A stretch of 64,000 nt of DNA. It comes from Sphingobacteriia bacterium 28-36-52 (GTDB lineage: Bacteria > Bacteroidota > Bacteroidia > Chitinophagales > Chitinophagaceae). Where the stretch lies: NCBI GenBank assembly GCA_002281575.1, contig NCGN01000001.1, forward strand, positions 248,001-312,000. Direction: 5' to 3'. Each line of letters opens with the position of its first letter. Position 1 is the first letter of the stretch. Of this stretch, positions 8,868 to 18,307 are shown in pieces. The notes under the pieces were generated by a model. The model was not told where the DNA came from. It did not search any database and saw nothing but the letters and a program-made list of their open reading frames with translations. The position numbers were made by a program, and so were the translations under genes.

Positions 8868-11510
8868 ATGAACAGGATAAGTAAAATTAACGTAAAAACA
8901 AGGCTGGCTATTGTTCTGTTCCTGTATTTGGGGATATTAACATTTCTAACGCCTAATCTGCAGGCACAAACCCTACCTATTAATACGGCTAAGAGTCTTA
9001 AGGATACGCTATCTAAGCCAATTCCAAAAGACAGTATGAGAATTAAAACTGATACGTTAAAAATTTCTAAAGATTCTATTGATGCTCCCATAAAATACAA
9101 CGCAGAAGATTCTGGGGTACTGGTAATATCTACTAGAGAATTTTTCTTATACGGCAAAGCTAAAGTAGATTATACCGATCTTAAGCTAGATGCCGCAACT
9201 ATTAAATATGACCAGCGATCTCAAATGGTACAAGCATATGGGTCAAAAGATTCTTCAGGTAATCCGGCCAGTAAACCACAGTTTATTCAAGGAGAAATGA
9301 AGTCAATTAGCGACACCATTTTTTACAACATGAAATCGGGTAAGGGTTTAACTAAAAACACTTTTTTTCAAGAGGGCGAAATATATGTTAATGCCATAGA
9401 CCTTAAAAAGATAAGCACAACTGAAGTATATGCCAAAAGAGCCCGATTTACCACCTGTAATTTAGATGTGCCGCATTACAATTTCAGAACCAGCAAAATG
9501 AAAATCATCAATAATAAGATGGGAATTGCTGGTCCATCATTTCCTGAATTTGAAGGCGTTCCTATGCCAATAGGAATACCATTTGGTATTTTTCCATTAA
9601 ATAAAGGGAGACATGGGGGATTATTGCCGCCTGCATTTACGGCTAGTCCCGATTTTGGATTGGGCTTAGAAGGATTGGGCTATTATTTTGTGTTGAGTGA
9701 AAAAATGGATGTAACACTTCGTTCTAATTTATATTCATTTGGTGGATGGAACTTAAATATTAATTCGAAATATATAAAGCGTTATGCATATACCGGTAAC
9801 TTGAATATTACTTTTCAGAATACCAAGAGTTTAAACAGAAGCACGCTATCTAAAGACGAATTTAATTCGAGTAGGTCATTTATGATTAATTGGTCGCATA
9901 ACAGAGATTCAAGAGCAAGACCAGGTACCAATTTTTCAGCAAATGTCAATTTCGGTAGTAGCCGATTTAACCAAACCTTGCTCAACAACCCATTTGTTAA
10001 CTTCCAAAATCAGCTTAGCTCTTCCATCAGTTATAGCAAAGACTGGAAAGGAAAATACAATTTGTCGGTTAACTTGAATCATAACCAAAACAACAATTTA
10101 AGATTGGTAAATATGAATTTACCAACGGTTAACTTTAACGTAGTAACATTTTATCCTTTTCAACCAAAAGACCAAGTTGGATCTGGTAAATGGTATGAAA
10201 AGATAGGAATTGGGTATAGTGGAAACTTTCAAAACCAAATATCATTTTACGATACCGCATTTAGCATTAGAAGGATATTAGACACTTTGCAATATGGGGC
10301 ACAGCACAGTATCCCCATTACATTATCACTTCCATCTTTAGGTCCAATAACTATTGCACCCAGTGTATCTTATTCAGAAAGATGGTACGGTCAAAGAAAT
10401 TTCAGGTCATGGAACAATACCACCAATAAAGTTGATACGGTAATTCAACGTGGATTTTATACAGCTAGACAAATGAGTTTTGGCATAGCTGCAAATACGA
10501 GAATATTCGGAACATACAAGCTTAAACCAACCAGCAATATAGTTGCTATACGCCATGAAATAAGGCCTACCATATCTGTTAACTACCAACCTGATATGAA
10601 TGCCAAATACTATTATAATTTAAAAGTTGATACGAGTGACAGAACATTAAGGGTGTCTCAATTTGATGGAGGGATACTAGGAGCATTTGGAGAAGGAGCG
10701 TTTGGAGGTATTGGTTTTGGCATAGACAACTTGCTTGAAATGAAAACAAAGAACAAACAGGACACTGCAGATAAAGCTGGTAAAAAAATAAAATTGATTG
10801 ATGGCTTTGGATTCAATTCGAATTACAATTTCTTAGCAGATAGTTTTCAGTTAGGTAATTTTAATTTCTATGCAAGAAGTACCCTTTTTGAAAAAGTAAA
10901 TATTACAGCTAGTGCCAACTTAGACCCTTACGATATTGATAACAGAGGGTTTAGATCAAAACAGATTTTATGGGATCCGGCTAAGTTCAAATTTGGAAGA
11001 ATCACGAGTGGCAATGTGGCCATTTCTACTTCCTTTAGAAGTAAGTCAAAAGATGGGAAAGAGGAGAAAGACAAAGAAATTCCGGTAGATCCATTTATGA
11101 CCCCAGATGAACAGCAAAGACAATTACAATTTGCTAGGGCAAATCCTGCTGAGTTTACTGATTTCAATATTCCATGGAATCTTTCCATTGCTTATTCTTT
11201 TAATTTTACCAGGGTACTTGCCCCAGATTATAGTGGATTTATTACTCAAACATTTTCCACTTTTAATTTTAATGGAGACTTTAGCCTTACAGATAAATGG
11301 AAAGTTGGGGCAACAGGATTCTATGATATCACAAGAGGAAATCTTCAGCAGCTAAGTACATTTATTACCCGTGAAATGCATTGCTGGCAATTGTCTATTA
11401 ATGTTACCCCAATTGGATTATATAGATCTTTTAATATTACCGTAAACCCTAAATCGGGTATTTTAAGAGACTTAAGAATCAACCGAAGTAGAACTTTCTC
11501 TAACTTTTAA
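8868..11510 (+). CDS. lptD: LPS-assembly outer-membrane protein LptD
   Basis: The 880-residue protein has an N-terminal signal segment (about 12-35) and an OstA-like periplasmic domain (about 80-200). A long beta-barrel-type C-terminal region follows, with alternating aromatic and polar strands to the end. The size and order fit Bacteroidota LptD, which inserts lipopolysaccharide into the outer leaflet. Conserved-looking elements include FGIFPLNKGRHGGLLPP (residues about 238-254) at the domain boundary. The stop overlaps the stop of the convergent acyltransferase gene by a few bases. The neighbouring OstA-like and MCE genes belong to the same envelope theme. Confidence 0.88.
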   Translation: MNRISKINVKTRLAIVLFLYLGILTFLTPNLQAQTLPINTAKSLKDTLSKPIPKDSMRIKTDTLKISKDSIDAPIKYNAEDSGVLVISTREFFLYGKAKVDYTDLKLDAATIKYDQRSQMVQAYGSKDSSGNPASKPQFIQGEMKSISDTIFYNMKSGKGLTKNTFFQEGEIYVNAIDLKKISTTEVYAKRARFTTCNLDVPHYNFRTSKMKIINNKMGIAGPSFPEFEGVPMPIGIPFGIFPLNKGRHGGLLPPAFTASPDFGLGLEGLGYYFVLSEKMDVTLRSNLYSFGGWNLNINSKYIKRYAYTGNLNITFQNTKSLNRSTLSKDEFNSSRSFMINWSHNRDSRARPGTNFSANVNFGSSRFNQTLLNNPFVNFQNQLSSSISYSKDWKGKYNLSVNLNHNQNNNLRLVNMNLPTVNFNVVTFYPFQPKDQVGSGKWYEKIGIGYSGNFQNQISFYDTAFSIRRILDTLQYGAQHSIPITLSLPSLGPITIAPSVSYSERWYGQRNFRSWNNTTNKVDTVIQRGFYTARQMSFGIAANTRIFGTYKLKPTSNIVAIRHEIRPTISVNYQPDMNAKYYYNLKVDTSDRTLRVSQFDGGILGAFGEGAFGGIGFGIDNLLEMKTKNKQDTADKAGKKIKLIDGFGFNSNYNFLADSFQLGNFNFYARSTLFEKVNITASANLDPYDIDNRGFRSKQILWDPAKFKFGRITSGNVAISTSFRSKSKDGKEEKDKEIPVDPFMTPDEQQRQLQFARANPAEFTDFNIPWNLSIAYSFNFTRVLAPDYSGFITQTFSTFNFNGDFSLTDKWKVGATGFYDITRGNLQQLSTFITREMHCWQLSINVTPIGLYRSFNITVNPKSGILRDLRINRSRTFSNF

Positions 11511-12244
11511 TTAGTGTGCTTTAAATAATGCTCAGCCATTTTATTATAAACAAGTTCCTTTAATACAGCAGCCGATTGTCCATTTACTTCAATGGGTTCT
11601 AAAAAATGAATAGCTAATGCGTGGGGCATTAAATAAAAAAATCGATTTGCGGGCAATGCTTTCTTTGTATTTAAAATAACCGCAGGTATAATAGAATAAC
11701 CAGAATCTGCTGCCAATTTAAACGCGCCATCATAAAAATTTTTTAGTGGAGCGGCAGTTCTATTTCGAGTTCCTTCAGGATATATGCACATATGAAAACC
11801 CTTCTGTAGTGCAGCTTTCATGAGTTCATAACTTTTTCTTCTGCTTGCATCACTCTTGCGATCTACTATTACAGACCCTCTTTCATAATACCATCCAAAA
11901 AGGGGAACTTTAGTAAACTCTTTCTTTGCAATAGTTTGGTTTGCACCAGGTATAAAAGGAGAGGAAAGTGGTATATCTAATAATGAATTATGGTTACAAG
12001 TAACAATATAGGTTTGACCTTTTTTAAAGTGATATTTACCTCTAACAGAAACAGGGCATCCAATCATAAACAACCATGTATTCATCCATAATCGAGCAAG
12101 TTTAATAAAGTAACCCATTCCTTTTGGATCAGGAATTAATGCAGTAAGTAAGGAGGGTATTAAAATAATTAAAAAAGTGGTAATAAAACTTACCAATCCC
12201 CATAGGGCCCAAACTCTAGCAAATACCGATTTAATGCTATTCAT
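11507..12244 (-). CDS. plsC: 1-acyl-sn-glycerol-3-phosphate acyltransferase (PlsC family)
   Basis: The 245-residue protein has N-terminal membrane segments (about 13-36 and 52-63) and the catalytic HX4D motif at His85-Asp90 (NHNSLLDIP). The second acyltransferase block, YPEGTRNR, is at 155-162 and binds the substrate phosphate. It transfers an acyl group to lysophosphatidic acid at the inner membrane during phospholipid synthesis. Related family members acylate other lysolipids, so the precise acceptor is inferred. It is 20 bases downstream of ung on the same strand and overlaps lptD tail to tail. Confidence 0.9.
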   Translation of the reverse strand: MNSIKSVFARVWALWGLVSFITTFLIILIPSLLTALIPDPKGMGYFIKLARLWMNTWLFMIGCPVSVRGKYHFKKGQTYIVTCNHNSLLDIPLSSPFIPGANQTIAKKEFTKVPLFGWYYERGSVIVDRKSDASRRKSYELMKAALQKGFHMCIYPEGTRNRTAAPLKNFYDGAFKLAADSGYSIIPAVILNTKKALPANRFFYLMPHALAIHFLEPIEVNGQSAAVLKELVYNKMAEHYLKHTN

Positions 12245-12264
12245 TTTACTTTTTTACAACCATT

Positions 12265-12936
12265 TTATAAATGCCAATTAATAGGGTCAATTCCTTGCTG
12301 AGCTAGCAGTTCATTGGTTTTACTGAAATGCTTACATCCAAAGAATCCTTTGTCTGCACTAAAAGGAGAGGGGTGTGCTGCTTTTAATACATAATGTTTG
12401 GTTTCGTCTATCAATGCTTGCTTTTCGTGTGCAAACTTACCCCATAGTAAAAAAACAATCCCAGTTTTTTCTTGCGATATTTTCCTAATAACGCTATCGG
12501 TAAAATCCATCCATCCAATTTTAGCGTGACTGGCAGGCTCATTGGCTCGAACAGTTAATACTGCATTTAATAGCAATACACCTTGTTTAGCCCAGGGCAA
12601 CAAATTGCCCGTATTGGGTATGGGCATTCCAATATCTTTATGTAATTCTTTATAAATATTAACCAAAGATGGCGGAGGTTTTACTCCATCAGGAACAGAA
12701 AAACTCAACCCATGTGCTTGTCCTGGTCCATGATAAGGATCCTGACCAAGAATCACAACTTTTAACTGATTGAATGGGGTTGTATTAAATGCATTAAAAA
12801 TGAGGGGGCCTGGTGGATATATAATCGCATTAGTAGCTTTCTCCGTTCTTAAGTGTGCAACAACTTGCAGAAAAAAAGGTTTCGCGAATTCCTTTACCAA
12901 CAATTGCTTCCAGCCTTCTTCCATTTGAACGTTCAT
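12265..12936 (-). CDS. ung: Uracil-DNA glycosylase (family 1)
   Basis: The 223-residue length is normal for family 1 UNG. The catalytic water-activating loop GQDPYHG is intact (Asp66, His69), and the minor-groove loop HPSPFS carries His188. The uracil-binding region LLLNAVLTVR is also present. It excises uracil that arises in DNA by cytosine deamination or misincorporation. It is divergent from the THUMP methyltransferase gene with only 38 bases between the start codons, if the methyltransferase starts at 12975. Confidence 0.96.
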   Translation of the reverse strand: MNVQMEEGWKQLLVKEFAKPFFLQVVAHLRTEKATNAIIYPPGPLIFNAFNTTPFNQLKVVILGQDPYHGPGQAHGLSFSVPDGVKPPPSLVNIYKELHKDIGMPIPNTGNLLPWAKQGVLLLNAVLTVRANEPASHAKIGWMDFTDSVIRKISQEKTGIVFLLWGKFAHEKQALIDETKHYVLKAAHPSPFSADKGFFGCKHFSKTNELLAQQGIDPINWHL

Positions 12937-12974
12937 ACCGCAAATTACAGAAATTACCGCTTAAATTTGTGGCT

Positions 12975-14141
12975 ATGCAAGTATTTACAACGCAAGAGAA
13001 AATTATCATTACCTGTCATAAATGGTTATCGCCCGCATTACAGAAAGAAGTTACCAACTTGGGTTACCCAATCATCAACGTTTTTCAAACTGGCATAGAA
13101 TTAAGAGGTACCATGCAAGATTGTATTCGATTGAACCTCCATCTTCGTTGTGCAAGTCAGGTTATGTATTCCATAAAGCAATTTACTTGTAACGATCCAG
13201 ATGAATTATACAATCAACTGGTTTATATTCAGTGGGAAAATTTAATAAAAGCAGATGGTTATTTTTCTGTTTCAAGCAACGTATTTCATCCAACTATACA
13301 AACTAATTTATATGCTAATTTAAGGGTAAAAGATGCTATAGTTGATCGGCTTCGGAAAGAAACGGGAAAAAGGCCTTCAACTGGATCTGATCTTATTGGA
13401 GCAGTAATTTATTTATTTTGGAAGCACGAAGATGCGGAAGTGTTTATTGATACTTCTGGTGAAACTTTGGCAAAACATGGGTATAGAAAATTACCTGGCA
13501 AAGCGCCCATGTTAGAAGCATTGGCAGCAGCAACTATTTTGTCTACTAAATGGAACTTTTCGGCCCCTTTCATTAATCCAATGTGTGGATCAGGAACTTT
13601 AGCTATTGAAGCAGCATTAATTGCATCCAAAAGAGCCCCTGGCTTATTAAGGAGTAATTATGCATTTATGCATGTATTAGGGTATGATAAAACGATGTAC
13701 GAAATAGTTCGGAAAGAGTTAGAAGATCAAATAAAAGTATTGAGCAATATTAAAATAATTGCATCGGATATTAGCAGTTCGGCCATTGCAACTGCAAAGT
13801 TAAATGCTACAGCAGCAGGCGTTTTAGACTTAATACAATTTGAAGTAGGTGACTTTGAAAAAACAACTATTCCAACAGAACAAGAAGGCATAATCATGTT
13901 TAATCCAGAATATGGAGAGCGCTTGGGTGAGGAAACCGAATTGGCTACTACCTATGCTCGAATGGGCGATTTTTTAAAAAATAAGTGCCGAGGATATACT
14001 GGTTATATATTTACCGGTAATTTAGATTTAGCCAAAAAAATTAGATTAAAACCAAGTAGAAGAATTGAATTCTACAATGCAACAATAGATTGTAGGCTTT
14101 TAGAATACGAGTTGTATGCTGGCACTAAAAGAGTTTTATAA
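12975..14141 (+). CDS. THUMP-domain class I SAM-dependent RNA methyltransferase (RlmL/TrmG10-like)
   Basis: I start the gene at ATG 12975 (MQVFTTQEKI). The frame stays open back to 12855, but that stretch overlaps the coding part of ung on the other strand. The 388-residue product has an N-terminal ferredoxin-like/THUMP region (about 1-155) that binds RNA. A Rossmann methyltransferase domain follows, with SAM motif NPMCGSGT at 201-208 and catalytic motif NPEYGERLG at 309-317. These are typical of N2-guanine methyltransferases of rRNA or tRNA. A TAAATTTG box lies 5 bases before the start codon. Which RNA it modifies cannot be told from the sequence. Confidence 0.9.
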   Translation: MQVFTTQEKIIITCHKWLSPALQKEVTNLGYPIINVFQTGIELRGTMQDCIRLNLHLRCASQVMYSIKQFTCNDPDELYNQLVYIQWENLIKADGYFSVSSNVFHPTIQTNLYANLRVKDAIVDRLRKETGKRPSTGSDLIGAVIYLFWKHEDAEVFIDTSGETLAKHGYRKLPGKAPMLEALAAATILSTKWNFSAPFINPMCGSGTLAIEAALIASKRAPGLLRSNYAFMHVLGYDKTMYEIVRKELEDQIKVLSNIKIIASDISSSAIATAKLNATAAGVLDLIQFEVGDFEKTTIPTEQEGIIMFNPEYGERLGEETELATTYARMGDFLKNKCRGYTGYIFTGNLDLAKKIRLKPSRRIEFYNATIDCRLLEYELYAGTKRVL

Positions 14142-14152
14142 ATTAAATACGG

Positions 14153-14160
14153 TAGATTTG
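14153..14160 (+). promoter_or_regulatory. Candidate -7 box upstream of the J-domain gene
   Basis: TAGATTTG matches TAnnTTTG and lies 40 bases before the ATG at 14201. A T-rich stretch near 14134 is a poor -33 match, so support is weak. Confidence 0.3.
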
Positions 14161-14200
14161 CCTAAAAATTAGGGCTAATCCCTCTTTATAGTTATTATTT

Positions 14201-14650
14201 ATGAGAAGAATTGCTAGTTACAGAAAATTATTGGGAGTGGATGAAACCGCTGAATTAAAGACTTTAAAATCAGTTTATAGAAACCTAATGAAAGAATGGC
14301 ATCCCGACAAATTCAATGATGACCATGCATTAAAAATAGATGCCGAAGAAAAAAGCAAAAAAATAATAGAAGCATACCATTTTTTGGTAAGTATTGCATC
14401 TGAAACAATCGCTCAAACACTACCAGAATATACCGAAACAATTAATAATTCGGTAATTGAAGATTTTGAATACAAATCTGAGGTACTTACTATTCGTTTT
14501 GAAGATGGCAGCGAATATGAATATTACGGTGTTCCTAAGGGCATTTATGTAAAGTTGGTGAATGCAGATACGCCTGGAAGATTCGCTAGAAGGCATATTT
14601 ATAGCAATTATTTATACAGAAGTACGTCTAAACAAGTAGCATCAGCTTAA
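14201..14650 (+). CDS. J-domain plus KTSC-domain protein
   Basis: The 149-residue protein has an N-terminal DnaJ J-domain (about 5-65) with the Hsp70-stimulating tripeptide HPD at 34-36 in EWHPDKF. A C-terminal KTSC-type domain (about 86-142) follows, with FEDGSEYEYYGVPKGIY. J-domain proteins recruit DnaK, and KTSC is a small domain of unclear function. The combination occurs in Bacteroidota but has no defined role that I know of. It is the last core-chromosome gene before the accessory region and is followed by a strong terminator. Confidence 0.85.
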   Translation: MRRIASYRKLLGVDETAELKTLKSVYRNLMKEWHPDKFNDDHALKIDAEEKSKKIIEAYHFLVSIASETIAQTLPEYTETINNSVIEDFEYKSEVLTIRFEDGSEYEYYGVPKGIYVKLVNADTPGRFARRHIYSNYLYRSTSKQVASA

Positions 14651-14674
14651 TAGATTACTAGAATAAAGACAATA

Positions 14675-14709
14675 AAAAACCCTACAACTAATTCAATTGT
14701 AGGGTTTTT
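14675..14709 (+). terminator. Rho-independent terminator after the J-domain gene
   Basis: A perfect 13-base inverted repeat (14675-14687 and 14697-14709) with a 9-base loop ends in a T run. It also carries A's on the left arm and could work in both directions. It closes the core-chromosome block. Confidence 0.88.
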
Positions 14710-15048
14710 GCAATTTTAAAATGTGATTCGAGGTTGGGAATTTTCGAACCGCTTTATTTCAGATATAATGCTTTTAGCTGGTATTAATTAGGAACACGAT
14801 AATGCTAGCCCCGAAAATGCTCAAATCTTATTTGCTATACAGAAACGAAAAGTGATGTTTAGTGAGCAGAAAAAATAACTGGCAGGAAACTTAACATTTA
14901 TGGGGCTCGAAGTAACGAGAAGTCCTCATTCAGATTCTTATGCCGTATTAAAAAAAAAAACCTAAATTTACCATTCCCACCTTTTTGGCAAACCTGCCGA
15001 CCAATATCCTGTGTTAACACACCTCATTTCCTTATCAAAACGAAGTGC
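14710..15048. other. Gene-free junction between core chromosome and accessory region
   Basis: About 340 bases without a supported gene. Several short frames are interrupted by stops, and none resembles a protein I recognise. A perfect 12-base palindrome, TGTGTTAACACA, lies at 15010-15021, 27 bases before the next gene, and may be an operator. Gene content changes from core to mobile across this stretch, so an attachment site may lie here. I found no tRNA and no matching copy elsewhere in the window. Confidence 0.5.
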
Positions 15049-16815
15049 ATGGCAGCAAAGGAAACTATGCAAGTAAGCATTTATCTTATTGATCAATCGC
15101 TTTTCAAGGAAGAAACATATGATGAGATCGTCGAACTTATTATGTCCCGTACAAAGGATGATCGATATGATGAAGAACTGGATATTGCCAAATTTGCGGG
15201 GTATTCATTGCGTTTGTACAGAGCTAGGAATGAAAACCCGCCAGCTTGGCGTTCATTCCTCGGCCCGATACTGCGTCCAGATTCCTTTATTAGGTCTTAC
15301 ATCAACGTATCACATGCTTTCATTCTTTTTGTTGGGTACAAACAAAGAATTTTTGCGATCTGTGGCGGTTTCGCTTCCCAGGAGATCGATCGGTTTGCTG
15401 ACCAGACATTCGGAATTGAAATCCTGACTAGACTGATTGAAAAAAACAGCAAGGTTATCAAATACATTCAGAACAGGGGTGTTACCGGGGCCGTGATTGG
15501 ACAGAGCAGATTTTACCGCGGCGATCAAAGGCTTTCGGACGATACTCAATTCGGTATTATTTATAAAGAGGTGAAAGCAGACCTTGATAAAAAAATCCTA
15601 ACTACGTTTTTTGGTTTCAACAAGCTGGAATTAAAGAGGAATACTTCGGGCTGCCTTGCTAAAACTTCATTCAAAATCAGCAAGACAATCGACTTTCCCA
15701 CGTTTTTGAAAATTGTAGCAAAGCTGGATGAGATCATAGACAAGAAAGCCAATTTCTCCATCAACCACGTTGAACTAATCTCAAAAAAGAAGAAAACCAA
15801 TACTGCGACGATCGCATATCTCAACGAGGCATTAATTTTGCTGTTGTACAATAATTACCAGGCTGGTATCTTATCCGATTTTGATTTTTGCCATAAGGAT
15901 TTTGAAAAGTTTCTGACTGCTTCTACATTCATTTCCCCCAATTCGGAAAGCCCTGTTGAGTTTGATAACCCAATGTCCTTCGATGAAATACTGAAGAGTT
16001 TGAATAAAGCCGGGAGGCTGCTGCATGATACCGAACTCCATTTCAAGTATTCGCTTCTCGAGAATTATTTATATAGCAGGGATGAGGCTGGAGAGACCTT
16101 AACGGGTGGAAACCTCTTTGAACACCTTCACGGAGAGATCACGTACAACGAACAGACCTATTTTTTGATTGACGGGGATTGGTATAGGATAAAACCTGAT
16201 TTTATTGAAATGCTCAATTTAGAATGCAAAGAAATGATTGCTCAGTGCCTTGATGAAACACTTCTGACAGAACCTTTTTCCGTTCACAGCTTAGAGCGGG
16301 ACTACAACGAAGATTTTATCGGGAGCGACAAAACCTACGTATTCGATACGATCACACCTGAGAATATTGAGTTTTGCGACATAATGAAATTCGATGATAC
16401 CTTTGTTCATCTCATCCATGTAAAAAAAGGGTTTGACAACAGGATCCGTGACCTTGCTTCACAGGTGTTGATGGCTGCACGACGGATCAGTCAGGATAAG
16501 ACGGCTGGTTATGTGTATGTAAAGCAGATTGAAGAAGCCGTCAAGCGTGGAGCAAAAAGCAAAAGCCCTTTTATGCAAAAAATGGCAACTCAGGTTTTTA
16601 ATCCACGCGGATTAAAAACTGTATTTGAGAAAAAACTTAATAAAAATATTTGCTTTTGTCTTGCATTCGCTGATACTGCAGGAGCAGCCCGCAGCCTCAA
16701 AAGGAATGTCGAACTTTTCAAATCCAACATCGCTAAATATTCCATTTTGGAATTACGCAAAGAGATACGGAGTATGGGTTTCGATTTTAAAATCATTCAG
16801 TTAAATACAAAGTAG
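15049..16815 (+). CDS. TIGR04141-family (DUF6119) sporadically distributed protein
   Basis: The 588-residue protein resembles the TIGR04141/DUF6119 family: an N-terminal QVSIYLID strand, an RSYINVSHAFILFV block, a glycine-rich FAICGGFASQEID segment near residues 103-115 and a C-terminal FCLAFADT strand with mixed alpha/beta content. No enzymatic motif is clear to me and there is no signal peptide. The family is scattered in bacteria and often lies in mobile or defence-like contexts (established pattern, function unknown). It stands alone on the plus strand at the left edge of the element, convergent with the DUF6602 gene. ATG 15067 is a possible alternative start. Confidence 0.75.
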   Translation: MAAKETMQVSIYLIDQSLFKEETYDEIVELIMSRTKDDRYDEELDIAKFAGYSLRLYRARNENPPAWRSFLGPILRPDSFIRSYINVSHAFILFVGYKQRIFAICGGFASQEIDRFADQTFGIEILTRLIEKNSKVIKYIQNRGVTGAVIGQSRFYRGDQRLSDDTQFGIIYKEVKADLDKKILTTFFGFNKLELKRNTSGCLAKTSFKISKTIDFPTFLKIVAKLDEIIDKKANFSINHVELISKKKKTNTATIAYLNEALILLLYNNYQAGILSDFDFCHKDFEKFLTASTFISPNSESPVEFDNPMSFDEILKSLNKAGRLLHDTELHFKYSLLENYLYSRDEAGETLTGGNLFEHLHGEITYNEQTYFLIDGDWYRIKPDFIEMLNLECKEMIAQCLDETLLTEPFSVHSLERDYNEDFIGSDKTYVFDTITPENIEFCDIMKFDDTFVHLIHVKKGFDNRIRDLASQVLMAARRISQDKTAGYVYVKQIEEAVKRGAKSKSPFMQKMATQVFNPRGLKTVFEKKLNKNICFCLAFADTAGAARSLKRNVELFKSNIAKYSILELRKEIRSMGFDFKIIQLNTK

Positions 16816-17174
16816 TTCTATGGAAATGTGCTTTCTACATTTTGGAGAATATAAAGGGTTACAGAAAATTGAAGTAAACATTTGTAAGCAATTTCGTTAT
16901 GCATTTTGTAATGAAATAATGTACTGTTTGTAACTATTAAAAGAATTTTAAAATAGCAGATACTTTCACAATCAAAATTTATCCAGAGTGATAAGAAATA
17001 AACTCTGGTAGATTTTGTTCCAGAAATGAATGCTTCTCGCGCTGTACCGATAATCGTTTTATGCTTGGGGATCGCAATTAGCTTGTAATCATTGAGCAGA
17101 TTTTTCGATTCTTTTTCACATGTTCCAGAATAAGTTTCATAGAGATAGTTGTGTAAAGAATTCAGTGCGTTTAT
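16816..17174. other. Region between two convergent accessory genes, with a minus-strand stop-free frame
   Basis: No start-to-stop gene is supported here. On the minus strand, the frame of the DUF6602 gene continues past its stop (17175-17177) without another stop until 16818-16820, about 118 codons. On the plus strand a short inverted repeat (16983-16989 with 17002-17008) is present but lacks a strong T run. See the finding on the possible lost C-terminus. Confidence 0.45.
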
Positions 17175-17981
17175 TTATAAGACAGGAAGATTCACAATTT
17201 GTTCAAGCCTGTGAATTTCTTTGGTTCCGGCGATGGGAAATGAGAACCAATACCTGTCTTCGGGATCATTGTCTGATACAATATGCAACAGGTTTGAGAT
17301 AAAATAGGAGAATGATAAATTTTCTAATTGATATCTCAAATAACAACGTCCGTTTCTGTTATTGACAGGAGGATGTAGACCTTCAGTAGTTTCCCAATAC
17401 CTAATAAAATTGGTTGGTCCTAAAGAAATATGGTTTATAAGGCCGTTTGAATTAGTTAATGCTTCATCAACCCTTTTGGCCGTAAACGTATCATTGTAGT
17501 TGTAAACAAATACACCTATAAACTTTTTTCGTTGCCCTGGTAATTCTCTGAAACCATGAAAATCTCTTAATCTGTTTAATTTTGTAATGATATTATTTAA
17601 TGCATTTGCGGACTCTGCTGAATAGTTTATGATACTTGCCTTTACTTCAATTACCGCACGTACACTTGATTCAGTTAAGATCACAAAATCACCTTCTCTG
17701 AATATAACGGGTGTTTTGTCTTCATAAATTATTATGTCCAGTTGTGTTGATATTCTTCCTTCAGTTCCGCGTAAATGATCGTTGTTACCCAATATAAATC
17801 CTGTACCGATTTTCAGATTAGCAGGAAGAAATTGAGCAATCACTTTTCGCAAAATAGCTTCTTTATATCCCCCCTCAGCACCCCAGTTTGCATCTCCAAT
17901 TAAATGACGAACACGGTTCTGTGTAACGTTTAGTTCTTGCGTAATAGATTCTTGGAAAAGACGAATATTCTGATGGGACAT
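17175..17981 (-). CDS. DUF6602-domain protein, nuclease-like
   Basis: I start at the internal ATG 17981 (MSHQNIRLF), because the 21 residues before it look unlike the family. The 268-residue product has the DUF6602 pattern: a helical N-terminus, LDIIIYED (about 103-110) and VILTESSVRAVIEVKAS (about 120-136). The D...E-x-K arrangement looks like a PD-(D/E)XK nuclease core, as in restriction enzymes (inference). It is convergent with the TIGR04141 gene and could be a defence or DNA-processing accessory gene. The frame reads on without a stop for a long way after the stop codon, so the C-terminus may be shortened. Confidence 0.7.
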   Translation of the reverse strand: MSHQNIRLFQESITQELNVTQNRVRHLIGDANWGAEGGYKEAILRKVIAQFLPANLKIGTGFILGNNDHLRGTEGRISTQLDIIIYEDKTPVIFREGDFVILTESSVRAVIEVKASIINYSAESANALNNIITKLNRLRDFHGFRELPGQRKKFIGVFVYNYNDTFTAKRVDEALTNSNGLINHISLGPTNFIRYWETTEGLHPPVNNRNGRCYLRYQLENLSFSYFISNLLHIVSDNDPEDRYWFSFPIAGTKEIHRLEQIVNLPVL

Positions 17982-18307
17982 TACGGTTGTTTTTGAATTG
18001 CCAAAATAATAAAAAATAGTAGTGTAAAAACAGGAGCCTTTCAATTGGCTTTGATCTTGATTAGATCTTAAAGAAACCTATATTATTTGCGATACTGAAC
18101 AAAAGGTAAGTGTGATTTGTGAGAGTAATTCTTATTTTACCTCTTTGGGGGAGCAGCTTTGGGTGCTGCACCAAGATGAATAGGCTTCGATTGTAGGAGA
18201 GCTAAGATGTATCTAATCCTTGTATTTTTCTTGACAATACCCCTTACCAACCGGAGGGGGTTTGACAAGGAAAATGTATCTCAAAAGTATCTACTCCCGG
18301 CTATCTT
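17982..18307. other. Intergenic region with imperfect hairpin
   Basis: No gene is supported in these 326 bases. The main element is the hairpin at 18230-18270, which follows the traG stop on the minus strand. A weaker GCAGC...GCTGC repeat lies near 18150-18167. The repeated words GTATCT and TTGACAA flank the hairpin. Confidence 0.5.
18230..18270 (-). terminator. Imperfect hairpin downstream of traG, possible terminator
   Basis: Arms CTTGACAATACCCC and GGGGGTTTGACAAG pair with a few mismatches around a 12-base loop. On the minus strand it follows the traG stop by about 38 bases. There is no clear T run, so termination is inferred. A related hairpin is found at 28251-28289. Confidence 0.45.

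Noticed and set aside
12855..12974. 40-codon upstream extension of the THUMP methyltransferase frame
   Set aside because: It overlaps the coding 5' end of ung on the opposite strand, and the family-like start is at 12975.
14741..14750. TTTTCGAACC word that resembles a tRNA T-arm
   Set aside because: No cloverleaf can be drawn around it.
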